A DNA stretch of 64,000 nucleotides, from positions 394,081-458,080 of the forward strand of contig NZ_JAUOPC010000001.1 of assembly GCF_030546805.1 (NCBI RefSeq). Reading direction: 5' to 3'. Under the pieces are notes generated by a model, which was not told the origin of the DNA, made no database searches, and saw nothing but the letters and a program-made list of their open reading frames with translations. Positions 18,936 through 27,686 of this stretch are shown piece after piece (position 1 is the stretch's first letter; each line of letters opens with the position of its first letter). A program made the position numbers and the translations under genes. Source of the DNA: Cyclobacterium sp. 1_MG-2023 (GTDB lineage Bacteria; Bacteroidota; Bacteroidia; Cytophagales; Cyclobacteriaceae).

Positions 18936-19607
18936 ATGAAAAGTTTAAGTGCTGCAGAAGAGAATTATTTAAGGACCATTTATAAGCTAGTCACAGATGG
19001 ACTAGAAAAAGTTTCTACAAATGAGATCGCAGCTGCTGTCAATACCAAGGCAGCATCTGTAAGTGACATGCTCAAAAAACTGGCAGAAAAGAAACTGATT
19101 GACTACAGGAAATATTATGGAGTAAGCCTTACGGAAGAAGGTAGAAAGACTGCCCTATTTATCATCAGAAGGTACCGACTCTGGGAGGTATTTTTGGTGG
19201 ACAAATTAAAATTCAATTGGGATGAAGTGAATGCCATCGCAGAAGAATTGGAACATGTAAAGGCTCCCCTACTCGTCCGTCGCTTGGATGAATATTTGGG
19301 TTTTCCCAAATTTGATCCCCATGGAGATCCCATTCCGGATGAATTTGGGGAACTCAGTGACAAACCCAGAATTACACTACAAGAAGTGCCTGTGGGGCAA
19401 AGTGGAAAAATAGTTTCTGTTAGTGATACAAGTGCAAACTTTTTAAAGTACTTGGATAAGGTGGGAATTTATATTGGTGCCAAGGTACTGGTGCTTGAAA
19501 AAATAGAATATGATGGTTCACAAGAATTATTTATTGACAACCAAAAAAAGGTTTTTGTTTCCAAAGAAGTGGCAGCCAACATTCAGGTAATGCTCCACCC
19601 AAATTGA
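18936..19607 (+). CDS. DtxR/MntR-family metal-dependent transcriptional repressor
   Basis: This 223-residue protein has three parts: an N-terminal winged helix (residues 1-70, with TNEIAAAVNTKAASVSDMLKKLAEKKLI), a metal-binding dimerisation domain (about 71-140, ending FDPHGDPIP) and an SH3/FeoA-like domain (about 148-223). E103, E106 and H107 align with the core metal ligands of MntR and DtxR. By eye the ancillary-site His79 and His98 of DtxR correspond to Tyr80 and Asn99, and Met10 to Asn10, so metal choice (Mn or Fe) is uncertain. Three operator-like palindromes upstream predict autoregulation. It likely controls metal uptake genes located elsewhere. Confidence 0.9.
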   Translation: MKSLSAAEENYLRTIYKLVTDGLEKVSTNEIAAAVNTKAASVSDMLKKLAEKKLIDYRKYYGVSLTEEGRKTALFIIRRYRLWEVFLVDKLKFNWDEVNAIAEELEHVKAPLLVRRLDEYLGFPKFDPHGDPIPDEFGELSDKPRITLQEVPVGQSGKIVSVSDTSANFLKYLDKVGIYIGAKVLVLEKIEYDGSQELFIDNQKKVFVSKEVAANIQVMLHPN

Positions 19608-19767
19608 TAAAGGGAACCGTTTGGACCGATAATGGGTTTCATAAAACCTTAGCATAAAGATTGCACGTTTAATTACAATACCTTTGACTAATTGGAATTG
19701 CAAAGGCTATGAACAAAATAATCTGAAAACCGAATTTGAAAGGGTAATATAAAACAATTCAAAAACC

Positions 19768-20220
19768 ATGAAAAAAGTAGTTGGACTTATTGTGATGCTG
19801 GTTTTTATTCATCAAATCTCTTTCGCTCAAAAAGAGTCGATCAACTGGCATAGTTTTGAGGAAGTGATAGAAAAAACGGCAGCCACCCCTAAAATGATCC
19901 TTATAGATGTTTATACCGACTGGTGTGGTTGGTGTAAAAAAATGGATAGAAAAACTTTTACCGATCCCAAGGTCATTGAATATGTCAATGAAAACTTTTA
20001 TGCGGTTAAGTTAAATGCTGAAAACAAAAAGAAGAAGTTTGAATTTAGAGGTAAAGAATATTCGGAACAAAAAATGGCTCGTAACATGAGGGTAATGTCT
20101 TATCCCAATTTTGTCATCATGGATGCCTCTATGGAAAACATTACCCAACTTCCCGGCTATAGGGAACCGGATAATTTTGTTAGCTCTTTGAAAACCTTAC
20201 TCGAAAATTTCGAATATTAA
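19768..20220 (+). CDS. Secreted thioredoxin-fold protein (DUF255-like)
   Basis: This 150-residue protein begins with a signal peptide (MKKVVGLIVMLVFIHQISFA). Residues 43-57 read MILIDVYTDWCGWCK, the thioredoxin active site with Cys53 and Cys56 in a WCGWCK motif typical of DUF255/thioredoxin_7 proteins. A cis-Pro region is present as MSYPNFVIMD. It probably acts as a periplasmic disulfide reductase or chaperone-type thioredoxin. The stop overlaps the mnmE start (TAATG), so the two are translationally coupled. Confidence 0.85.
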   Translation: MKKVVGLIVMLVFIHQISFAQKESINWHSFEEVIEKTAATPKMILIDVYTDWCGWCKKMDRKTFTDPKVIEYVNENFYAVKLNAENKKKKFEFRGKEYSEQKMARNMRVMSYPNFVIMDASMENITQLPGYREPDNFVSSLKTLLENFEY

Positions 20221-21602
20221 TGGCTTTACATTTTAGTCAAAAAGAAGATACTATTGTCGCTTTAGCCACGCCTCAGGGAGTAGGTGCAATAGCAGTTATA
20301 CGGCTTTCCGGAAAGCATGCCATTTCCTTGGCCAACCAAGTCTTTTATGGAAAAGATTTGGAGCAACAAGAAAGTCACACCATTCACTTTGGAACGATTC
20401 GAGATGAAAAGCGAGTCATTGATGAGGTGCTGGTTTCCTTATTTGTTGCGCCTAAGTCGTTTACAAAAGAAAATGTAGTAGAAATCTCTACTCATGGATC
20501 TTCTTATATCATAAACCAAGTAATAAAATTACTTGTCCGGAAGGGGGCCCGCCCTGCCCTACCCGGTGAATTTACCCAAAGGGCTTTTTTAAATGGGCAG
20601 TTTGACCTGGCACAGGCAGAAGCTGTGGCCGACCTTATCCATAGCGATTCCGAAGCATCTCACCAAGCAGCCATGAACCAAATGCGTGGTGGATTTTCTG
20701 GAGAAATCGCCGAACTTCGCAATCAGTTGATCCATTTTGCTTCCATGATTGAGCTGGAACTGGACTTTACAGAGGAAGATGTGGAATTTGCCAGCCGTGA
20801 TGATCTACGAGTTTTAGTAGAAAAGTTACTCCGTGTGGTGGAGCAGTTGATCAGCAGCTTTGACTTGGGCAATGTGATAAAAAACGGGGTGCCAACTGTG
20901 ATTGCCGGAAAACCAAATGCCGGTAAGTCCACCCTACTCAATGCCTTACTCAAGGAAGAAAAAGCCATTGTTTCGGATATTGCAGGAACCACCCGTGATT
21001 TTATTGAAGACGAAATCAATATCGGCGGCGTGATTTTTAGATTTACCGATACGGCCGGAATTAGAGAAACCTCTGATGTGCTTGAAGCCATGGGCGTTAG
21101 TCGAACGCATGAGAAAATGAAGGCTGCATCACTGATCCTCTATCTATTTGATTTGGGAGATACGGACATGGTGGAAATCAGCAAAGACATCAACAAATTA
21201 GAAAATTTAGGGATTCCTTTCCTTAAAGTAGCCAATAAAGTAGACAAGGCCAATCCATTATTTGTCAACGAATTAAAGAAGGCTTACACGGACACTATTT
21301 TCATTTCTGCAGGAAAGAAAGAAAACTTGGAAAGCTTAACGAGTCGGATACTGGAGCTGGTAAATCTGGACAAGTTCAGGACGGGAAACACCATTGTCAC
21401 CAATATTCGCCACTACGATTCACTGACAAGAACCCGCCAATCCTTGCTGGATGTTTTGACAGGCCTTGACGAAGAAGTAACCAATGATTTCTTGGCCATG
21501 GACATCCGTCGTTCTTTACATTTCCTTGGTGAGATCACCGGAGAGATCACCACAGACGATTTACTTGCGAATATTTTTAGCAAGTTTTGTATTGGGAAGT
21601 AA
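20220..21602 (+). CDS. mnmE: tRNA uridine-5-carboxymethylaminomethyl(34) synthesis GTPase
   Basis: This 460-residue protein has the standard MnmE/TrmE plan. It has an N-terminal tetrahydrofolate-binding domain (residues 1-118), a helical domain, and an inserted G domain with G1 GKPNAGKS at 230-237, G2 DIAGTTRD, G3 DTAG and G4 NKVD. The C-terminal Cys457 in the FCIGK end matches the conserved C-[I/L]-G-K motif. With MnmG it modifies wobble U34 in certain tRNAs using GTP and methylene-THF. Its start codon overlaps the stop of the thioredoxin-like gene. An accessory island begins just downstream. Confidence 0.97.
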   Translation: MALHFSQKEDTIVALATPQGVGAIAVIRLSGKHAISLANQVFYGKDLEQQESHTIHFGTIRDEKRVIDEVLVSLFVAPKSFTKENVVEISTHGSSYIINQVIKLLVRKGARPALPGEFTQRAFLNGQFDLAQAEAVADLIHSDSEASHQAAMNQMRGGFSGEIAELRNQLIHFASMIELELDFTEEDVEFASRDDLRVLVEKLLRVVEQLISSFDLGNVIKNGVPTVIAGKPNAGKSTLLNALLKEEKAIVSDIAGTTRDFIEDEINIGGVIFRFTDTAGIRETSDVLEAMGVSRTHEKMKAASLILYLFDLGDTDMVEISKDINKLENLGIPFLKVANKVDKANPLFVNELKKAYTDTIFISAGKKENLESLTSRILELVNLDKFRTGNTIVTNIRHYDSLTRTRQSLLDVLTGLDEEVTNDFLAMDIRRSLHFLGEITGEITTDDLLANIFSKFCIGK

Positions 21603-21630
21603 GCTTACTCCTTTTATACTTAATATTTGA

Positions 21631-21857
21631 ATGAGGTACCTCAACTGGAATGCTTACATGGAGGTTTCCCAGATGGAATTCGAAAAAGCCCCATTACGTT
21701 TTCAGATACACAAAATGAAAACCATGATTTTCTCCTCTACCTTGCATTTTAATGATGATATATGAACATCTGGCATTACCGAAAGATTTCATTATTTATT
21801 TTTTTCAAGAATAAATCAAAAATTTCTACAACTGTCTCCAATCAGAATAAATTTTAG
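21631..21857 (+). pseudogene. Decayed C-terminal copy of the RhuM-partner ORF
   Basis: A conceptual translation starting MRYLNWNAYMEVSQMEFEKA is clearly homologous to the second half of the ORF at 29372-29849 (WIRYLNRKADMEVTQIELEEA there). The frame is broken by a TGA after LHFNDDI and by another stop near KNFYNCLQ. Similarity continues past the shared stop (AAATTTTAGGG) into the spacer, so the whole segment is a duplicated block. Only the 3' part is present; the 5' end is missing next to mnmE. Confidence 0.75.
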
Positions 21858-22019
21858 GGGAAATAACCATATGCCTGATATTTAAGCATAAAAAAATGTG
21901 CTTATTCAACTATATGGCTTGGAAAGTAGGCAGAAACAACTAAACAATAAATTAATTTTTTCTATTTTTTACCATTTAAGGTGTAAATTCACATTACCCC
22001 AGAACAGTTCCTAAATTGC

Positions 22020-22027
22020 TATATTTG
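22020..22027 (+). promoter_or_regulatory. -7 box (TATATTTG) upstream of the RhuM-Fic gene
   Basis: This is an exact TAnnTTTG match about 75 bp before the preferred ATG of the RhuM-Fic gene. A diverged version occurs in front of the second RhuM copy. Confidence 0.45.
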
Positions 22028-22102
22028 GATATGGCCATGCTTATTAATGTGTGAAACAAGTTGAACTGGAGAAATTTGAGTGAAATTTACCGAACAACTT
22101 TT

Positions 22103-23083
22103 ATGGAAAACAAAATCGAAATCTACCAAGGAAGTGATGGCCAGACTCAAATAGAGGTACGTTTTGAAGGCGACACCTTTTGGCTACCTTTGCAACAAAT
22201 TTCAGAATTGTTTCAAAGAGATAAATCCGTTATTTCCCGGCATATAAAAAATATCTACAAAGAAGGTGAACTGATCAGGGATGCAACTGTTGCAAAAAAT
22301 GCAACAGTTCAAATGGAGGGGAAAAGAGAAGTTGAAAGGGAAGTTGAATTTTACAATCTAGATCTTATCCTATCTGTTGGGTATAGAGTAAACTCCAAAC
22401 AAGGTACTCAATTCAGAATCTGGGCAACCAAACGGTTAAAGGACTACCTTATCCAAGGCTATACAATCAATGAAAATAGACTTGCCCAGAAGCAACAAGA
22501 AGTACAAACCCTAAAAGATGGTATTCGAATTTTAAGCAGAGCAATTCAGCAAAAAGAAGAAGATCAAAATTTGGAGTTTGAATGGCTGAATCACTTTGCA
22601 AAAGGTTTGGAGTTGCTCGATGATTATGATCATGAGAACCTGGACGAAAAAGGATTAAGCAAAAGAAAAGCGACCTATCATGAATTATCAGATTATCAAG
22701 AGGTAATCAAATCCATGAGATCAGATTTTGAATCTGGTGTATTTGGAAAAGAAAAAGATGGAAGCTTTGAAAGTGCAATTGCACAAATCAGCAAAGGCTT
22801 CGGTGAAGAGGACTTCTATCCTACCCTTGAAGAAAAAGCAGCTACCCTACTCTACCTGATCGTTAAAAATCATGGGTTTGTAGATGGCAACAAAAGGATT
22901 GCTGCAGCTTGCTTTCTTCTCTTTTTGCAGTCAAATAAGCTACTTCATAATAGTGAAGGAATTTCGATCATTAGCAATGATGCACTTGCCAGCTTAACGC
23001 TTTTCATAGCATCCAGCAAGCCAAACGAAATGGACACGGTGAAAAAATTGGTGATTAGTGTACTGAACAGGAATCGTAATTAA
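22103..23083 (+). CDS. RhuM-family protein fused to a Fic/Doc domain
   Basis: This 326-residue protein has two parts. Residues 1-125 match the RhuM (virulence protein/DNA-binding-like) domain: FWLPLQQISELFQRDKSVIS, then YNLDLILSVGYRVNS and RIWATKRLKDYLIQGY. The C-terminal part (about 190-320) is a Doc/Fic fold with the active-site motif HGFVDGNKR (His257 to Arg265), which in Fic/Doc proteins transfers a nucleotide or phosphate to target proteins. The ATG at 22103 is preferred over a TTG at 22061 because the second copy at 28561 begins identically (MEN-IEIYQGS). The role is unproven; such proteins often sit in defence or mobile regions. Confidence 0.88.
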   Translation: MENKIEIYQGSDGQTQIEVRFEGDTFWLPLQQISELFQRDKSVISRHIKNIYKEGELIRDATVAKNATVQMEGKREVEREVEFYNLDLILSVGYRVNSKQGTQFRIWATKRLKDYLIQGYTINENRLAQKQQEVQTLKDGIRILSRAIQQKEEDQNLEFEWLNHFAKGLELLDDYDHENLDEKGLSKRKATYHELSDYQEVIKSMRSDFESGVFGKEKDGSFESAIAQISKGFGEEDFYPTLEEKAATLLYLIVKNHGFVDGNKRIAAACFLLFLQSNKLLHNSEGISIISNDALASLTLFIASSKPNEMDTVKKLVISVLNRNRN

Positions 23084-23125
23084 TCGGGAAAGTCAAGTAG
23101 AAAAGAATTATAAAAACCCAGCACT

Positions 23126-23290
23126 ATGGCACACAAGAAAAGAGGACATATAACTGTTTCCGGTGAATGGGCCAAACATTTAAGAAATAAGAAGAAAAAG
23201 CTTTTTTGGAAAGGCGAAAGAAATGCAGGTAAAGAATTGGTTCGAATTGAGGTAAAGTTCGAAGGCACAGGCGATAGAAGCAAACAATAA
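23126..23290 (+). CDS. Small basic protein (54 aa), unknown
   Basis: An ATG-started frame of 54 residues begins MAHKKRGHITVSGEWAKHLR and ends GTGDRSKQ. It is strongly basic (many Lys, Arg, His), suggesting nucleic-acid binding. It starts 42 bp after the RhuM-Fic stop on the same strand, so it may belong to the same transcript and could be a partner or antidote of that protein; this is positional inference only. No family is recognised. Codon use looks like real coding sequence, without runs of rare residues. Confidence 0.55.
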   Translation: MAHKKRGHITVSGEWAKHLRNKKKKLFWKGERNAGKELVRIEVKFEGTGDRSKQ

Positions 23291-23452
23291 TTCCATTATA
23301 AGGAATTCACAAGTCAAGGGGAGAAAACAGGAGAGATTAAGAGAGATTACCTAAATGAATTGGACATATTTCTAAAATGCCATGCAATCTATATTCTTAG
23401 CCATTCAAGGACGATAAGTAAGTTAAATAGTCAATAATACTTTCACTAGCGT

Positions 23453-24247
23453 ATGATAAATGAAGTCATCGAAATTGAATCGTTCAATCCATTTGAATGT
23501 CAATTTCCTAACAGAAAACTGATAACAAGAGAAACTTTAATCCTAATTAAAAATCTTCGTGCTGCGGGTCATAATGTAAGAATACTTCCAGATAATAATC
23601 AGCCCTTAGAAATTTTGTATAAAAAGGGCTTTTCCGAACTGTTTTCGGATGTCCTATTTTTGTATTTGTGTGGTAAGGCGGTCGACGTCGCCGTAAATGT
23701 TATTTCAAGTCAGGTTGAGAAACTTCTTGAAAGTGGTAAAAATGTTAAAACTGAGAACATCATTATTAACATTGACAGATCAACTAAAATTTATAATTAT
23801 TTGGGGGAAAAAGTACTTACCAGCACTAAGAAGAAATTACTAGAAGAACGATTACAATTCAAACAAGAATTTGAGAAATGCTTCAATACAATCTCCCCTT
23901 TCCATAAATATCCAATCCCTATTTTTTTGGAACATAAGCCAAAAATTGTGGGATGGTGTCTCATATATGAAGATGAAAAAGGACTTGGAACAGAAGGAAT
24001 TGTTACAGATAAAAAAGTTAAACGTCGCATCAGTCAAGGAAGACTTAAAGGGTTTAGCATCACTGGAATAGCTAAGCTAACTCAATGCTCTATTTGCAAA
24101 TCCAAATTTACTGAATGCAATCACATTCCTGGAAATATGTATGATAACAAAGAATGTCTCAATAAGATCATAGAGGCTGATTTTATTGAAGGCAGTATCG
24201 TGAAAGAACCTATAAATCCTCAATGTTTGATAAACATGCAGTTGTAA
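23453..24247 (+). CDS. Uncharacterised protein with a Cys/His cluster
   Basis: I do not recognise this 264-residue protein with confidence. The N-terminal two thirds are mixed alpha/beta without a known motif. The C-terminal part has GRLKGFSITGIAK followed by C212-x2-C215-x5-C222-x-H224 and then Cys235, which could bind zinc. The order of GFSI, the Cys/His cluster and a following E-x-S-x-V reminds me of phage capsid maturation proteases, but this comes from memory and the usual catalytic residues were not identified. It has no signal peptide. It lies in the accessory island between the RhuM-Fic gene and the broken integrase. Confidence 0.55.
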   Translation: MINEVIEIESFNPFECQFPNRKLITRETLILIKNLRAAGHNVRILPDNNQPLEILYKKGFSELFSDVLFLYLCGKAVDVAVNVISSQVEKLLESGKNVKTENIIINIDRSTKIYNYLGEKVLTSTKKKLLEERLQFKQEFEKCFNTISPFHKYPIPIFLEHKPKIVGWCLIYEDEKGLGTEGIVTDKKVKRRISQGRLKGFSITGIAKLTQCSICKSKFTECNHIPGNMYDNKECLNKIIEADFIEGSIVKEPINPQCLINMQL

Positions 24248-24303
24248 GGCGAGAAAACTGTATTTCAGTCTAAATTGGAGGCCAAATTGATATTTGCAAC
24301 TGA

Positions 24304-24500
24304 TTTGTACAACCCCTGTACAACCCGAACTATATAAATATATTGAAAACCAATAGGTTAACACTTACTGTATCGGGAAATAAATCCACACTTCTTTACT
24401 TGACTTTCTTTGATTTCAATTAATAATCAGTTATTTATAGGTTTTTCATTTTCCTTTAATTGAGTTTAGGTTTACATTTGTTACAACTACTGTACAACTG
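24304..24500. repeat. Short direct repeats in front of the integrase remnant
   Basis: TTTGTACAACCCCTGTACAA (24304-24323) and TTGTTACAACTACTGTACAA (24478-24497) share an ACAAC...CTGTACAAC core. Their place just upstream of a tyrosine recombinase gene makes them candidates for integrase arm or attachment sites, without proof. Confidence 0.3.
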
Positions 24501-24510
24501 ACATAAAGAA

Positions 24511-25398
24511 ATGAAGACTACTCTGAAAGAGAAAAAGCTCTCAAACGGAATGATTAGCTTTTATATCGAGTATTAAAAGGGCTCTACCACCGACATGAAT
24601 GGCAAGCGAAGCCATATCCGAGCTTTCGAGTTTTTGAAAATTTACCTTCACCAGAATCCGAAAGATGCTGGTGAAAGAAAAAAGAATAAAGAAAACCGAA
24701 AACTTGCTGAGGATATCCTATCGATACGGCAGAGCAATTACATTCAGGGAAAATTTGAAATCAAAAACATTTCGAAGACCAAACGGCAATTCTTAGATTT
24801 TTTCACTGAGAAGATGGAAGAAAAATCCAACTCAGTTAAGAACTATGGAGTCTGGCAATCCGCTTATTTGCATCTTAAAAATTGCATTAACCCAAATTTT
24901 CTTTTTGATGAAGTTGACGAAAATTTTGTAAAAAAGGTAAAGCAATACTTTGAAGCAGAAGCACGAACTAAAAGCAACCTACCCCTATCCCAGAACTCCA
25001 AATATTCTTATTCCAATAAGTTCAAAGCAAGTCTGGGAAGTGCTTTTGATGATGGAAACATTTCCATTAACTTAGCTGCTAGGGTAAAAGCTTTTGAGCA
25101 GGCAAAAAGCCAACGAGAATACCTAACCTTTGAAGAACTTCAAGCCCTAGTCAATACAGATTGCAAATATCAAGTTTTGAAGACAGCTTTTATATTCTCC
25201 TGTCTTGTAGGATTAAGATGGTCTGAAATCAATACTTTGGTATGGGTGGAAGTTAGAGATGAAGGAGAAAATCTCTTTAGAGTAAATTTCAGGCAGGAAA
25301 AAATAGATGGCGTGGAACATCTCAATATATCGAAACAGGCAAGGGATCTCCTCGGAAATAGAAAGTCTTTCAAGGATCGAGTTTTCATTGGCCGGTAA
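24511..25398 (+). pseudogene. Tyrosine recombinase (Bacteroidota integrase type), broken
   Basis: The frame starts with ATG at 24511 (MKTTLKEKKLSNGMISFYIEY), is stopped by an in-frame TAA at 24574-24576, and then resumes in the same frame. The remainder shows the phage-integrase SAM-like domain (FTEKMEEKSNSVKNYGVWQS) and the start of the catalytic domain (LTFEELQALVNTDCKYQVLK, then FIFSCLVGLRWSEI with the first catalytic Arg in GLRWSE). It ends at DRVFIGR, before the expected H-x-x-R and the nucleophilic Tyr. With both a nonsense codon and a missing C-terminus it cannot be active. It marks a former integrative element. Confidence 0.85.
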
Positions 25399-25485
25399 AA
25401 CCAAACCCTAAACTTCTAATTCCTACTTTATGGCTTTTGCTTGCAGTTATCTTCTTTATGCCATTATCCAGTATCTCAATACCAC

Positions 25486-25725
25486 CTATTTCGGTTGGGC
25501 GTCATCATTGGTGGTGATGATATTTTCTATTGCCGAACTTGCCTTAGCCTCCTGAAGACGAATAGTATTAAGAAACAGTGTAGGATTGGGCAAATTTCGG
25601 ATGAACCCATTTATCTGAGCCAAAGCTCTACTTGCTAATATAGTTTTTAACAAAATTGTCTTGGTCTTCAAATCTTTATTTGGAGGTAGAATTAGGGAGG
25701 TCATTGAATGGATCAGTTTTATCAT
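25486..25725 (-). pseudogene. Fic family protein, N-terminal fragment
   Basis: The 79 codons encode the N-terminal domain typical of large Fic proteins: LPPNKDLKTKTILLKTILAS, then RALAQINGF and LPNPTLFLNTIRLQEAKASS followed by AIENIITTNDD. In intact homologues this contains the inhibitory or substrate-binding region preceding a HPFxxGNGR Fic core. Here the frame ends right after the S-x-AIEN-IITT segment and no Fic core follows, so the gene has lost most of its length. It faces the broken integrase. Confidence 0.75.
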
Positions 25726-26683
25726 ACGATACTTTAAAGGTAAATTTCAGACTCGTTACTTAAAATCAGACAAAACACACCAGCTTCATCCCTTATCACA
25801 CCAGCTAAGGTTCCAAACTCAGATAAATTAGTAATAACTCAAGATCTTATGGGAGAAATAAAGTCGTTGGGTATTACACAAATGAAACGGAAAAAAGTAT
25901 TCATTATGGGAATATTATGACACCTCCGATGGTCAAATATCAAAAAATCAATCAACTTTAAGCAAACTAGAGACAGCGAAGAAATTGGTAATGCAAACCT
26001 TCAAACAAAATCAATCTTCGGAGAAAATACAGGAACAACAATGACAAAATTCACTACCTAACAGTGAAAGTGGACAAATTGATCCAGAACACACATTACT
26101 TGAACAAGAGTCAAAACAATTTGGGTCAGAAGATTCCAAAGAGACAAGAGAGAAACAATCAAGAATGAAATTCAGCATCTGATCCACGTCCAGAAGAAAA
26201 CCAGGGCAGTTCTCTTCATACCTCATCTGTAATAAACAAAAATAAATAGGAAAAACGGTTTTGGGTGGTTCTTACTTTACCAACCCTACGAATGCGTGAC
26301 AATCCAAAGTTGTGAAAATCTATTTATGATCATCTATACTTTGGCTAGTACCGTCTCATAAAAGGGGTGTCAATGGATTTATGTGATTTTAATCAATGAG
26401 ATGAGTTTATGTGACTAAAAATCGGGGCCTTTAAAGGGCAGTGTCCTTACCTGAAACTGTTTCAACAAACGGTCGTTTTTGAGACAGCTTTAAAGAGGTA
26501 TATGCCAAATTCCAACAAATTGACCAACGTACGCATGTTGGCATCGACGGAATCATTAAGTTGTTCGCAGCAGAACCCCGAAGACCTGTGGACAATTGCG
26601 ATATAGACGCAATAGAGTTGTGGGTGGCGCGTATATGCAAGTGTTGACAGCCGGCAATCCGCTGAGAACTATTTTTAAATTTT
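25726..26683. other. Non-coding or fully decayed DNA in the island
   Basis: No intact gene is seen. Short plus-strand stretches look faintly coding (about 25790-25920 and 26000-26250) but have stops and no recognisable motifs, as expected of eroded mobile-element DNA. The segment 26430-26650 has a higher GC content than its surroundings and may derive from a different source. Confidence 0.4.
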
Positions 26684-26723
26684 ATATACATAGAATTATG
26701 ATGTGTCATAATTCTATGTATAT
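26684..26723. promoter_or_regulatory. 18-bp perfect inverted repeat before padR, likely operator
   Basis: Two perfectly complementary 18-bp arms (left arm ATATACATAGAATTATGA) flank TGTG and end 7 bp before the PadR start codon. PadR-type regulators bind AT-rich inverted repeats at their own promoter, so autoregulation is the simplest reading. Confidence 0.65.
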
Positions 26724-26730
26724 TTACTTT

Positions 26731-27075
26731 ATGAACTCAACAGAACTAATAAAAGGAACTCTTACAACCATCCTACTTAAATTACTTGATGAAAATGGGA
26801 AAATGTATGGCTATGAGCTAACTCAAAAAGTAAAGGAACTATCAGATAATAAAATATTAATTAAAGAGGGTTCCCTGTATCCTGCCTTGCACAAGCTTTT
26901 GAGTGATGGTCTTGTGGAAGTTGAGACAGTGAATGTAGGGAAACGGATTCGAAAATATTATTCTATAACAAAACAGGGGCAGGAAAAAAAGATCGCTTTA
27001 TATAATGAGCTTAGTGAGTTTCTTAAGACAATTCAGCATGTTGTATTTCCTCATCAAAAAGCTTCTTTTCTATGA
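26731..27075 (+). CDS. PadR family transcriptional regulator
   Basis: This 114-residue winged-helix protein has the PadR signature: LIKGTLTTILLKLLDENGKM, YGYELTQKVKELS, IKEGSLYPALHKLLSDGLVE and YYSITKQGQEK. The ATG at 26731 is chosen because it starts right after the operator-like inverted repeat and fits the family length; an upstream extension would run through that repeat. Its stop overlaps the next start by four bases (ATGA), so the membrane protein that follows is cotranslated. PadR/membrane-protein pairs usually sense envelope or drug stress. The pair looks intact inside an otherwise decayed island. Confidence 0.9.
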   Translation: MNSTELIKGTLTTILLKLLDENGKMYGYELTQKVKELSDNKILIKEGSLYPALHKLLSDGLVEVETVNVGKRIRKYYSITKQGQEKKIALYNELSEFLKTIQHVVFPHQKASFL

Positions 27076-27686
27076 TTTTAGAGGACAAAGAGGTTTCTTT
27101 CATAAAAGGGGAAATTGAAAAAAGTAAAATTTCTATTTCAGAACTTAAAGATGACTTGCTTGATCATTTTTGCTGCTTTATAGAAAACGAACTAAATAAA
27201 GGTAGTTCATTTGAATCTGCTTATGTAAAAGCCTTTAAGTACATATGCCCCAATGGATTTGATGAAATTCAAAAGGAAACTATTTATTTGTTAAACTCTA
27301 AAAAGATAATTACTATGAAAAAGATTATGTATTTCATCGGTCTTTTAGCCTCTATGAGCATGACCCTTGGGTGGTTATTTAAGTATTTAAACTGGAAAGG
27401 TGGAGGAGACATGTTAACTTATGGTATGATATGCTTTTTACTGCTCTTTTTGCCAATGCTAGCCATTAATAGATATAAAATGACCTTGGGTAAAGGTTTA
27501 TCTGAAAATCTTAAAATCATTTTAGGCTTCAGTGGTGCAATTGTAACTGGTTTAGGTATCATATTAAGGACAAGCGGAATGCAATACGGTTCTTTAATAG
27601 TTGTTATAGGAACATTAATAATTGCATTCGGATTTCTGCCTTTCCTGTTTTTTCGAATGTACCGAAAATCAATAGAGCAGATTTAA
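27072..27686 (+). CDS. PadR-associated integral membrane protein
   Basis: This 204-residue protein has a soluble N-terminus (about 1-85) that resembles the helical PadR-associated (HAAS-like) segment (ISELKDDLLDHFCCFIENEL). Four to five hydrophobic helices follow, including IMYFIGLLASMSMTLGWLF, LTYGMICFLLLFLPMLAI, IILGFSGAIVTGLGIIL and SLIVVIGTLIIAFGFLPFLF. It overlaps the PadR gene by four bases. The function is unknown; it may be a membrane sensor or the target of PadR control. Confidence 0.75.
   Translation: MILEDKEVSFIKGEIEKSKISISELKDDLLDHFCCFIENELNKGSSFESAYVKAFKYICPNGFDEIQKETIYLLNSKKIITMKKIMYFIGLLASMSMTLGWLFKYLNWKGGGDMLTYGMICFLLLFLPMLAINRYKMTLGKGLSENLKIILGFSGAIVTGLGIILRTSGMQYGSLIVVIGTLIIAFGFLPFLFFRMYRKSIEQI

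Noticed and set aside
26431-26709. 92-codon minus-strand ORF before padR
   Set aside because: It runs through the operator-like inverted repeat and has a composition unlike a real protein.
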